NCBI GenBank assembly: GCA_004352715.1
Contig: SCFE01000065.1
Span: 1,236,687-1,263,180 of the forward strand
Origin: Hofstenia miamia
Lineage: Eukaryota; Xenacoelomorpha; Acoela
Reading direction: 5' to 3'
DNA: 26,494 nucleotides
The notes under the pieces were generated by a model that was not told the DNA's origin, made no database searches, and saw only the letters and a list, made by a program, of their open reading frames with translations. A program made the position numbers and the translations under genes. Positions 8,846 through 17,469 of this stretch are shown in pieces. Positions within the stretch are counted from its first letter, which is position 1. Every line of letters begins with the position of its first letter.

Positions 8846-11128
8846 AAGTAAACATGTTTACCACACATCTTAGATTATATTCAGAATATATAGTTCAGTC
8901 GGAAAGGTTCAGTTCGCATCTAATACATTTGCATTATATTATAACTTGTTAAATATTACACCCATTACAATTAACTTCGGATATTTAAAACATGCGTTAA
9001 ATTCAAATATTGTATAAATATTATATAATTCATTTTGCTCGAACTCAAAAACAAATGTTTTTTTGACACGATGCAATTTATTAAAAAATACTCATAGTCA
9101 CTTAGGTCATTGCAGGATCATGTGATGCTATCGATATATCAGGTTTTACATGGGGTCGACAGTTCTAGAAGAGTGATTATTATCAACAATTTTAAGGGAA
9201 TAAATAATAAATAACAAATAAAAATTACAATTACCCATTATAATGTATAACAGTACATTGTAAATTTTCAGATATTGATGTCAGAAACGAATTCAGAAGC
9301 TCTTGGTGAAGAGACATGAAAGTAGACTTTGCTAAGAAACTGAGGAATCATAAAAACCTCAGCTACTCAATCAGATTTTCAAACTTACTTTGGGATCTGA
9401 TTCAAATCCCAAGAAAAATTTGTCTAATTGGAGTAAAGCTTGAATTTGCCAAGAATTTTTGAAAGCTTGCATTTGTGGCACCAAAAATCTTAAAGTTTTG
9501 ATTGGTTTACACACAAGTACTCAAGCACCCAAACCACATGCAAACAACCTTTCAATAGTAAGTAATGTACACAAAATATCAAAAAATTTGCAAAAATCAA
9601 ACTTTTACAACTTTTTGAGATACAGCCACTGTAAACAAAAATACCTATAATGAATTTTTCTTTAATGTCAATTGGATTTATGGACCTCTAATGAGTTCAT
9701 AATTACATGATGATCAAGGCATTCCTGAATACCTTTGAGGTTAGGAGCATTATATATGGGGTTTCATGGGTTGTTAGTGTCATAAAAGTGGTGCAATGTC
9801 CATATTAAATTGATTCAAAAATATACATGTAGTTTGCTGCATTTAGAAAACGGTAGGGAAACTAAATATTCTGATTTTCAAGCCTTACAATATAAACTTA
9901 CTTAAGTCTTTTTATGAGTTAAACATTTCGACATGCGTGTAGCCTCCTAACTTTGATTTTTCAACGTCACAACACCTCTCGTCACGAACTCACGTGATGC
10001 ATTTACAAAAGTAAGCGAAATGGATTTTGCTTTGATCATACTGCTTTTTCATGTAAAAGCTTCGCAATTGAAAAGTGTTTGCTTTATTTGATTTGGTTTA
10101 GAAGGATATACCTGAATTCAGCAACTGTTACGAAACCGTTTTTGTCAACATCGTATTCATTGAATTGTTTGGTCAATGTGGCAATAGAACTAATCCGCTG
10201 GAAAATATCGACAAATTCTTCCACTGTTAAGCACCCATCACCTGCAAATGGACATTTATATAATTTCCCACATTTTATTAATGTCTATTTATTGCAGTGT
10301 AAACTCGAAAAACATGCAATTACACGAAAAATCAATATTCTTGTTTTGGATTCATGGTAATACAAACAATAAACGTAGTTAATGGTTTTCAATAAGTTTA
10401 TTATTTATGAAAAAGGGAATATGAACAATAAAATTAATTTATCAAAGAAATATATAATTATTATACAGTGTATATTAACATAATTTTTATATATTCTTCA
10501 TTTATATGGAGGGTTGCCAGATGTCCGGATTTAGCAGGATATGTCCTGTGTTTTATGATTCTACCCTGTATCCTCAAAGCAATCCTTGGAGGATGCTTAG
10601 ATATCTTGATTGTAGAAATATCAAGTAATTTATTTAAATCTTGTATTCTTAGTGTATCACATTGCAAATATTTTGGAATATTATATAAATTTGGATTTAC
10701 AATTTTTTTTTACAATTGCTAAGCACGATAACTAGCCTAGAAATAAAGTCATTTAGTTGGTATGCAAGGCATGATTGACTTACAAGTCAGCAATTATACA
10801 TTCTATATGCTCATTTGGGGCCACTGCCCCGGTATTACTATATACTTTATCCTATCTTCAGACATACATAGAAATATGCTAGATATATATTTGAATTAAA
10901 AATTTTAAATTTTGTCTTCGTCAGAATTGCTATGCTGTTGCAAATTAATCGTACTAAAATTCACTTACCATCTTTATCTCCAAGATCAATCATTGCCCTG
11001 TATTCACTGTCTGTGAAACCAAAGCCGCAATCACGAAGTCGTTTTTTGATTTCGTGGAACTCTAGAATCTTGTCATCATCGATGTCTAACTCATTGAAGA
11101 TTACTTCTAGCACTTCGCGGTCGCTCAT
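8603..11128 (-). CDS. Four-EF-hand calmodulin-like calcium-binding protein (3 exons)
   Basis: Joining 11128-10969, 10241-10112 and 8729-8603 gives exactly 139 codons, a 138-residue protein. Loops are at residues 15-26 (DIDDDKILEFHE), 51-62 (DKDGDGCLTVEE), 84-95 (DVDKNGFVTVAE) and 121-132 (DIDGDNRISYYE). All keep acidic positions 1 and 3 and Glu12. Loops 1 and 4 have Lys or Asn at position 6, where Gly is usual, so their geometry or affinity may be unusual. Loop spacing is 36, 33 and 37 residues; the EF2-EF3 linker is about four residues shorter than in calmodulin, and the protein is about ten residues shorter overall. It lacks a signal peptide or membrane segment, so it is probably cytosolic. 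The family is calmodulin/troponin C-like; I cannot assign an orthologue, and the cellular target is unknown. Both introns have consensus ends and the phases (1 and 2) fit with no alternative needed. Confidence 0.88.
8730..10111 (-). other. EF-hand gene, intron 2 (1382 bp)
   Basis: The donor G/GTATATCC lies at 10111 and the acceptor TTTTAG at 8732-8730. The portion nearest exon 3 (8730-8845) lies in the inverted repeat. The remainder is AT-rich and holds only short chance ORFs, including a 63-codon plus-strand frame at 9459-9650 without family features. Confidence 0.8.
10112..10241 (-). CDS. EF-hand gene, exon 2
   Basis: The acceptor CATTTGCAG precedes GTGATGGGTGC. The first two bases complete the Gly codon inside the second EF-hand loop. 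The exon encodes the rest of loop 2, the linker (FVDIFQRISSIATLTKQFNE) and the whole third loop (DVDKNGFVTVAEF), and ends AG before the donor GTATAT. Its length is 130 bp, phase 1 in and phase 2 out. Confidence 0.9.
10242..10968 (-). other. EF-hand gene, intron 1 (727 bp)
   Basis: The donor is a full consensus GTAAGT at 10968-10963, and the acceptor is TTTGCAG ending at 10242. It contains a probable mobile-element remnant at 10509-10605 and otherwise AT-rich DNA. Confidence 0.85.
10509..10605 (+). mobile_element. Probable DNA-transposon remnant (GGGTTGCCAGATGTCC)
   Basis: GAGGGTTGCCAGATGTCCGG followed by TTTAGCAGGATATGTCCTGT resembles a motif repeated in many invertebrate genomes, usually seen in translation as SGHLATL on the opposite strand (here KSGHLATLHI). 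It lies wholly inside intron 1 of the EF-hand gene. The far end is not defined and no target-site duplication is visible. The assignment is from memory of similar repeats. Confidence 0.3.
10969..11128 (-). CDS. EF-hand gene, exon 1 (first coding exon)
   Basis: It starts at ATG 11128-11126 and reads MSDREVLEVIFNELDIDDDK onward through the first EF-hand and the entering helix of the second, ending GATAAAGATG before GTAAGT. This Met is chosen because the sequence immediately upstream ends in a consensus acceptor (GTTTAG at 11136-11131) and the length matches the family. The frame stays open seven codons further upstream, but without a start context that would be preferred. Confidence 0.87.
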
Positions 11129-11130
11129 CC

Positions 11131-11136
11131 CTAAAC
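11131..11136 (-). promoter_or_regulatory. 3' splice acceptor just before the EF-hand start codon
   Basis: GTTTAG followed by GG and the ATG puts a splice acceptor two bases before the start codon. It implies either a 5' UTR intron or an acceptor for a trans-spliced leader. The upstream pyrimidine tract is weak (TTGCCCTTTGTGAGTTTAG). Confidence 0.5.
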
Positions 11137-11171
11137 TCACAAAGGGCAATTACAAGCTAAATTACAGCGAA

Positions 11172-11174
<3 letters not shown>

Positions 11175-11203
<29 letters not shown>
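11175..11203. repeat. (TA)n microsatellite
   Basis: About 14 uninterrupted TA units, starting some 45 bp upstream of the first EF-hand coding exon. Confidence 0.95.
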
Positions 11204-11205
<2 letters not shown>

Positions 11206-12097
11206 GTCATTTAAATTGCCTAATAATCTAATTAACTTCCTTTAAGCAGATTGTGTTTCTTGGAATTCATTTTTTCAGGCTTACTAGTATAAATTTGTTA
11301 GTAACTTTAGTTTATTAGAAAATGATAGCACTTTGGCTGAACGGATAATTAAAGAAAGCAATGTGATAGAGCAGCAGCGAAATTATTTGGTTTTCTATAT
11401 TTTGATTCTTAATTTTAAGCTGTGGCGTGTGGCAAGACCATGGACTTGTAACTTCTGTCAATCTGCCGTTTATCAGCTGATAAATGCCGAGTGTGATAAT
11501 TCATCATCTGATAGCAGTTGATGGACTGAATGAATTTACCTCTATGAATTAAACCTAATTGTATATTTTAAGTAATCAACAGACTCCCGAAACTACTTTG
11601 TTATTGAATTCAACGTTTTCAACTTTAAATTGAAAATGACTATTATTCACATTGATGTTATTTTGTACTGGTGCCTATATTAAAAATTATTGCTTAGCTG
11701 AAAGACGTTCCCAAATAAATGGGGTGGATCAAAATTAACCCACTATTTTCCCACAAGAGAGTCATAGTGTGAACAAACCGCTTGCATTTTCGATCAATTG
11801 TAGCTGTGATTAATCAATAGTTCGAACACATCTTCATTGGGTCTGTTAACCTAAGCTGGCTATTGTATCTTTAAAGTTTTGTCCACATTTTCAATCCATT
11901 TTCTCCAAGCACATGAGGAAATATGTGAATCCTGGGATTTGGACACATCCTTAGGCTTCCCTGTTACGGTAAGAACGTGTGATAAAAATTATTTCTGCGC
12001 TATAAATATGTGAAAATATGAACATATTTCCCATACCTAATATTCAGATAATAAACCGGCAGGAAGAAATTATTCCAAATATTTTGTATTCTATAAA
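11204..12097. other. Region 5' of the EF-hand gene, nothing definite
   Basis: This would hold the upstream exon and promoter of the EF-hand gene if it is not trans-spliced, but I cannot pick out a TATA box or first exon. A plus-strand open frame at 11333-11521 ends in a serine/aspartate-rich tail (AECDNSSSDSS) and has a GC-richer middle (KLWRVARPWTCNFC). It has no recognised family and no clear start, so I do not call it a gene. Confidence 0.4.
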
Positions 12098-12202
12098 TAG
12101 ACGCTCAAGTCCAGTCCAGCACGTCGCCCGCGAAGTCAGAGTTACCTAAGCTTAAGGCGCTATGACTTCGGACGGGAAAAAGAGTCAAAATAAATTTATT
12201 TC

Positions 12203-12254
<52 letters not shown>
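12098..12254 (+). mobile_element. Probable 3' end of a retroelement with (AAT)n tail
   Basis: A GC-rich island (about 12098-12175) stands out sharply from its AT-rich surroundings. It contains an imperfect hairpin, CCCGCGAAGTCA (12128) pairing with TGACTTCGGACGGG (12164), separated by about 24 bases. It is followed directly by an A-rich stretch and a pure AAT microsatellite. A structured GC-rich end followed by a simple-repeat tail is typical of SINE or non-LTR retrotransposon 3' ends. No coding region or internal promoter is seen, so it is a short truncated copy. The 65-codon frame that crosses it and reads poly-Asn is incidental. Confidence 0.45.
12204..12254 (+). repeat. (AAT)17 microsatellite
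   Basis: 17 perfect AAT units (51 bp), the simple-repeat tail of the element above. Perfect repeats of this length are likely to be length-polymorphic. Confidence 0.97.
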
Positions 12255-12256
<2 letters not shown>

Positions 12257-12928
12257 AAGGTTATATTTCTTTTACCTGAGAAAAATAATTCAGTTAGGCA
12301 AAAACGAAAATCATTTGCTTGCACTTGATAGAAATGTTTTCTCATATTTGTCTGTTTGACAGTAGGGATTTCTATAATATAGTCGTGAAGTTCCCTTGTT
12401 GGTATTAAAGGGATGGGTTCTTCACGTGAAATATTCTCGCTGAAATTGTTTTCTGAATGTTGTATTTTTTTATCAATAAACGATATTACGGAAATCAGTT
12501 TGATAGATTTCTTAGATGAAGTCTAAGGCTTATAATTGATAGCAATCATTTCGAAATCCGAAAGAGATATTTAGCCAATACATTTGACCTACTCTTACAC
12601 CACTCCTTAATATGTGGATAATAAATTCCATTCACACGAAAGCACATAAAATTCCTGTTACAGGGTATCAAGTGATATTTAGCCAGATCAAAAACTCTGC
12701 CTGAAACACCACAGGTGAGCTTAGATTCTTGGATATTAATAACATTACAAGGGAAACAATTACAATGATGATTTTACTACAAACTGTGTACTATTTTGCA
12801 TAGCTTTTTGCATTTAAGATACATGTATACCAACAAATTTTATCCAAGTGAGAAACATTTCAGAAATGATTGGAATCTCAAAGAAAACAGTGAATAATAT
12901 GAAACTCCATTAGCGGAAATTAATAGTT
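12255..12928. other. Non-coding stretch, nothing recognised
   Basis: AT-rich DNA without supported genes. If the candidate terminal exon at 12929-13006 is real, the start of this interval's right end would be its 3' UTR, but no clear AATAAA is seen on the minus strand close by. Confidence 0.45.
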
Positions 12929-13006
12929 TTAGTTAACATCGGTGGGTGGCACAACTGTGGAATTGGACTGAAACCACAATGTGTTCATATCTGTTGTGAC
13001 TGACAT
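12929..13006 (-). CDS. Candidate terminal exon of an unknown gene (partial)
   Basis: The minus strand shows a good acceptor with pyrimidine tract (TTTCGCTTTTTCAG) followed by 25 codons and TAA, reading MSVTTDMNTLWFQ and then SNSTVVPPTDVN. The segment is clearly GC-richer than its surroundings. A second frame is also open for most of it, so the frame is not proven. The tail is polar and contains one possible N-glycosylation site (NST). I do not recognise a family. A possible partner is the donor at 13882, with which it joins in phase 0. Low confidence: the region may simply be non-coding. Confidence 0.25.
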   Translation of the reverse strand: MSVTTDMNTLWFQSNSTVVPPTDVN

Positions 13007-13881
13007 CTGAAAAAGCGAAACAATGACTGACTAATTCATTTGTAATTCAAAGGTTTTAAAAATTAATATTGATGTGAGATAAAAAACCGGCTAACAAAAT
13101 TTTGCATAGAAGCAAGAATTCATGTTCAAGAACTTTAAAACCATTTTGGCAATATTCTTCATTTGACACGTAGCATAGACTGAAGTATACATCTAACATT
13201 AAAGAGTAAATATATCTATGCAATCAAATTTTCATGTTCTACGAATATTTTAATGTCTTCTTAAACAATACAAACTAAGTAAGCTTGCTACTCTCTATAA
13301 AATATATTACTGTTGCTTATATCTACATTTTTATGTGCAATATTCCATATAGTTTCGCTCGCATCGTTGTGTTCTTGGCTTTATTGTTGCATAATTTTAT
13401 AATGCATGGAAATTACCATAAAACCATGAGTATTTTATAATAAATTTATGGATTGTTGCATGTTGTATACGGTTCTTAAATTTGTAGTGTAAACACCTGT
13501 AATCATAGAGACAATTGTAGCGCGGAAGATTTATTAAACAATTTTATCTTGTGCATGAATGTTGTGTTTCTTACCAAATATCTATCATTATTAAACATTC
13601 ATCACTGATTCCTCTCACTAATGAAAGATTTCCACCAGATAATTTTTGTTGTCTATGAAAAAAGTATGATAAGCAATAAATAGATCAGCGTGTAGAACAG
13701 ATATTTAAAGCATCGCCTTGGAGGAATCGTTATGCAATATTAGGACTGTATTTTACAGGAGAAAAATACTGATCAAATTTCGACTCGGAGCACTTAAGAT
13801 CTCTTCCCTGTACGCAAGATAAACGCTATTTGCTTTTCCAAGAAATTTGAGAGAGCTCATAAAGTAGGTAACAGATCTTAC

Positions 13882-13914
13882 CTTCTGCATTTGAAGTCTT
13901 ACAGAAATGTCTTT
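13882..13914 (-). CDS. Candidate internal exon end with GTAAGA donor
   Basis: The minus strand reads DISVRLQMQK and then a consensus donor AAG/GTAAGATC at 13882-13881. Its 5' limit is not clear, because it runs into (TATACA)-like repeats. If spliced to 13006 it continues in phase 0 as LQMQK-MSVTTDM. It is very short and unsupported by homology. Confidence 0.18.
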
Positions 13915-14857
13915 ATATGTATATGTATATATTGTAAATTTGCACTATTTATGCTTCAAAAGAAATTCATCTATTAAGCATAAAAAGGATAAAGTGCATG
14001 TATATATTGTCAAAATTAAAATTGGGCATAAAGTGGTTTCATTTGAAGCTATACATTCGACAAAGGTATTTGAATGAAAAAGCTTTTAAAGTAATCGGCT
14101 GATATGGGGTTTTCTATAGCAAAGCATTAGTTAAAATGATTTCTGCCCTCCATTTTTATTCCAGATGCATTAATTGGTTAGAATAAATATTAATTTCAAA
14201 AAAATATATTCTATAACAATTAAAATAGAGCTCCCATCTCTGGTTCAAAATTTCATTGCGATCATGTAAAGGATATCATATTATAAACAAAGCTAAGCAT
14301 CCATCGGCATTTCAATGGTGTCACTGAGCAAACCACAACTACTTAAAATTAATTCGTTGAAATCAATATTTACTTTTCTGACAATTTGAGATGTTGCAGC
14401 TTTAAAAATTGTAGTGCTATTGCTAATTTTTTTATCATAGACACACCTTTATTTAAAAACCTGATTGAAATCTGAATTTCATATTCCAACAAAATAAAAA
14501 TTTCACGAATTTTCTAAATTATGTATTAAAGTTACTTTTAATTCAAACAAATAACAACAATCAACGTAAATAAAAAATAGTGTATGTCTTTTTTGAAGTA
14601 AATTCTTTCTGTCCTGCATACGAAGTTTAACTTTAAAAGCCCATCATCTTGAAATGAATATTTAGAATTGATTTAGAAGCATTACTGAAAATTTTTAATA
14701 ATTTGTTCGGAATTCGATTGCATACTAAATAAAAATTTCTAATAATAGAAAATGAATTGAGCTTATACTGCATTTAAGCTGAATTTGATGTTGCATTAAC
14801 ATCTTATAAAGCAATTTCAAGTACTTCGGTATAAATCTTTAAAAAATAAGAATTGTG
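13915..14857. other. Non-coding stretch, weak reading frames only
   Basis: AT-rich. A minus-strand frame of about 37 codons ends at TAG near 14299 and reads SSCGLLSDTIEMPMDA at its C-terminus. It has no family match and no decisive splice site, so I leave it uncalled. Short TATATG repeats lie near 13915-13935. Confidence 0.4.
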
Positions 14858-15148
14858 TTAACCGCTATATTGCCTACAACAAATGAATTTAAAACAATAC
14901 GAATGATTGATGCTGTAAAATTTATGATTGATGCTGTAAAATTTAATACACTCAAAATCACAGAAAGCCGAATGTGCTGCAGAGAGAAAGGCGTAAAGTA
15001 GAACATAGAGTAGCAGTGTTGCAACTGCTGCTACACTTATACTTAAAATAATTATTGTAGAAAAATGGGCATTGTTTATATTCTTCATGCGTTTCCTCTT
15101 AAAATAGAGCAGAAGTGACACTGGCAAAAACACATGTTGATTAAGCAC
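14858..15148 (-). CDS. Possible membrane-protein exon, unassigned
   Basis: Minus strand, preceded by an acceptor-like GGCTTTCTGTTAATTGTAG, with an open frame of 96 codons. It begins VLNQHVFLPVSLLLYFKRKR, a hydrophobic stretch followed by a basic patch. It continues with a strongly hydrophobic run (STIIILSISVAAVATLLLYV, then LLYAFLSAA) that could form a transmembrane helix. This pattern suits part of a multi-pass membrane protein, but no family signature is visible. Donor candidates exist inside it (GTATAAGT after IIIL), so the real exon could be shorter. A frame of this length is not rare by chance in DNA this AT-rich. Confidence 0.25.
   Translation of the reverse strand: MLNQHVFLPVSLLLYFKRKRMKNINNAHFSTIIILSISVAAVATLLLYVLLYAFLSAAHSAFCDFECIKFYSINHKFYSINHSYCFKFICCRQYSG
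14903..14944 (+). repeat. Tandem duplication of 21 bp
   Basis: ATGATTGATGCTGTAAAATT plus T is repeated twice with no mismatch. On the minus strand it adds seven codons (KFYSINH twice), so it keeps the open frame of the possible membrane-protein exon. Confidence 0.95.
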
Positions 15149-15595
15149 CTACAATTAACAGAAAGCCAGGCATCTTCAATAGCGAAATATTTTATAAAGC
15201 ATATAGTAACCAATTTCATTTTTGGAATAATCACTGCATGCAATGAGGATGAGTCCAACTTTTTGCAATGCATAAAATCCAATAGAAACTTTTTTTAAAA
15301 CTAACAAATGGGAAAATTTTAGAAAAACTTAATAAAATTGCTTGACTCGATATTAAGTATTGCATTCACTATATGACGAAAAATCGACAGTAATATCCTG
15401 ATGGAGTATTTTCTAAATAAATTTAGTATAAACTATTAAGCAATAGCAGATTTTCTCCGCCAAATTAGTCAAATTTGCACTGGATCGATTACAATAAGTT
15501 TTCTGTTAAATGAATCTAATTCTTAATTGGCTAAATCTATCAAGTATATCATTAAATTTCTTAACTTTTCCTACCTTTTTTCCTAATACTTAAAC
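15149..15595. other. Non-coding stretch, nothing recognised
   Basis: AT-rich. A 65-codon minus frame overlapping the previous entry carries no motif. Confidence 0.45.
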
Positions 15596-15886
15596 CAGGA
15601 GTGTTCAACATCATTAGCAAGAGGGCGCCCTAAAATTTTGAATACATGGAGGAATGAATTGTCACCCATTTCGTTGCTCACCTTCACAATAAACACACAT
15701 GTCGCCATTTATACATACGCACGAAACTACACTTAAATTGAATTAAGACCTAATTTTATTAGGTTTATTGGTATTACGTCTGGAAAAAATATCATAGTAT
15801 CAAAAGCAATTTTTAAAATTGCAAAGGGCTACTAGACATGCTTGGTGGACCGGATTATGACCCGCGGACCGCCAGTTACAAGTCAT
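15596..15886 (+). mobile_element. Fossil non-autonomous hAT-type element
   Basis: The left end CAGGAGTGTTCAACATCATT fits the hAT terminal pattern CAGNGNTGTNCAAC and is followed by GAGGGCGCCC. The right part reads GGTGGACCGGATTATGACCC then GCGGACCGCCAGTT, the usual mirrored 'ground of GG(A/G)CCGC' sequence near the other end of such elements. The expected right tip (GTTGAACACTCCTG) has decayed to GTTACAAGTC. The interior is AT-rich and non-coding. A flanking pair ACTTAAAC / TCATAAAC is a weak candidate for the 8-bp target duplication. Confidence 0.5.
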
Positions 15887-17163
15887 AAACTATATTTGAT
15901 TGAGACTCCATTTCTTACAACTTTGAACTATAACTGAGAGAATGCTTTTACATAAAATAATTTTGTCAAGAAAATACCAACTAATTTTGTATTGTATTAG
16001 TCAAGGCACATATATACTCTTGCATATGCAGTACATTGATTTATTAAAGCAAGATCTGTAAGAACTTAAATCAGAAAAATCACTGTCGAATTTTTTTTGG
16101 AAGAGAAGGTTTCTAAAAAACAAAAAATGATTCTTACCCGAATATTGGGTATCAATCATTTCAAAACTTTAAAGGAATTTAGTAGTGTTTCTGTAAAAAG
16201 ATCCAAAGCCCCATTTTAATATAATTTGATCAGATGTCAAGGAAATAGGGAAGTATTAGCAACGAAATGAAGGTCGCATGACAAAAAATGTTAGTTATGT
16301 AAAATAACAATAAGTATGCACATTTGGTAGAAAGAGAACTATTTCAATATTTATAAATTTAGCAAAATTTTGAAAACGATTTTTTCAAGTTCAGAAATTC
16401 AATTTGAAGAGGTATGCCTAACAAAATATTTAAAGGTTACTGAATCATTCATTGTTCAATAACACTAACTGAAATTTCAGGCCCTAACCCAAAGCCTATT
16501 TCAAATTTCATATGAAAATTCAAACTTTGTGCAAGCATGCAATTTTGGATTTCTGAGACTTTGAATACACTGCTCTTATTTCAATGTTGGAGTAAAATTT
16601 ACTAAACATGTGTATTAAGAAATTTCATTAATAAATAGTTGTGCTTTACCTATTTTTTGTTAAATATTTTGTTTTAATATAGCTCAGAAATTACTTCGTG
16701 ATTTAATTCATAGAAAATATCACTTATGTTAAACCGAAAATTTAACTTTGTTTAAGATAAAAAAGGTATTTTCCGTTTCTCAATTCTCATTCTAGGAACT
16801 TTTGTCCAATAAAATAATTTTCAGATCCTCATTTGAAAGTAATCTAATCTATTCCTTATAATTCAGTGCAGTGGAAAGTTAAGAAACTTAGAGCACCGCT
16901 AACTACCAATTACAGGGAAATCCTTTTGGAAATAAATATGCATTTATTGTCTTCTAAAAGAAATTTAAAATTCTAATCTCCCTTTTAGACACTCAGATGA
17001 TGTAAAATTTTTTTTAAAGGTCACGTTTAAAATTGTTGACATTATAGTTAACAACTTATTTTTACAATGTTTAATGCTGTCATTAAATTTTAATATTTGG
17101 AGTCAATATTAATTTTCGATTGTGAATCTAATTTTTTTGTGAACTTGTGCACCGCTTGCCCCT
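15887..17163. other. Non-coding stretch, nothing recognised
   Basis: AT-rich with no supported gene or RNA. A donor-like site on the minus strand near 16139 (ATTCGG/GTAAGA) has a short open frame before it (SFEMIDTQYS) but does not join any neighbour in frame. Confidence 0.5.
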
Positions 17164-17469
17164 CCCAGTAAACATAGAACTGTCGTAACGACGTCTTTGT
17201 ACGACAAATAGCGGCACTAAAACGACATTACAAAACAACGTCTTTTCATAATAAACCGACAAACTATCAATAAAAATGCAGTTTTTAAAAAATTTATCTT
17301 CAAATGGTCATAATACTAAAATTATTCCTATTTTTAAATATTTTTTGCAAGACGGTATTATACACCGCCACTGATCCGCACTACAAACGCCACTCAAACA
17401 ATTCAACGCCTATTAAACGCCAATACACCACAAAAACGACGTCGTTACAACAGTTCTATGTTTACTGGG
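17164..17469. mobile_element. MITE with 32-bp terminal inverted repeats
   Basis: The left end (17164-17195), starting CCCAGTAAACATAGAACTGT, and the right end (17438-17469), read on the minus strand, match at 31 of 32 positions, both closing on GTAACGACGTC. The 306-bp element has no coding capacity and carries subterminal repeats rich in CGCC/ACGAC words (AAACGCC three times near 17387-17422). The high match between ends suggests fairly recent movement. No target-site duplication is obvious at the borders (CCCCT before, CTATT after). CCCAGTAAAC-ended elements with ACGAC words recur in marine invertebrates; I cannot name the superfamily from this alone. Confidence 0.85.

Noticed and set aside
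10079-10360. 93-codon plus-strand frame over EF-hand exon 2
   Set aside because: Antisense of a well-supported exon with matching splice sites on the minus strand.
10932-11231. 99-codon plus-strand frame over EF-hand exon 1
   Set aside because: It is the antisense shadow of the exon and ends in translated TA repeats.
11333-11521. Plus-strand frame ending in a Ser/Asp-rich tail
   Set aside because: No ATG start, acceptor or recognised domain; not strong enough to call a gene.
12162-12359. Plus-strand frame with a poly-Asn tract
   Set aside because: The Asn run is only the translated AAT microsatellite, and the rest has no motif.
14299-14410. Minus-strand frame ending SDTIEMPMDA and a stop
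   Set aside because: Short, with no clear acceptor and no homology; probably chance.
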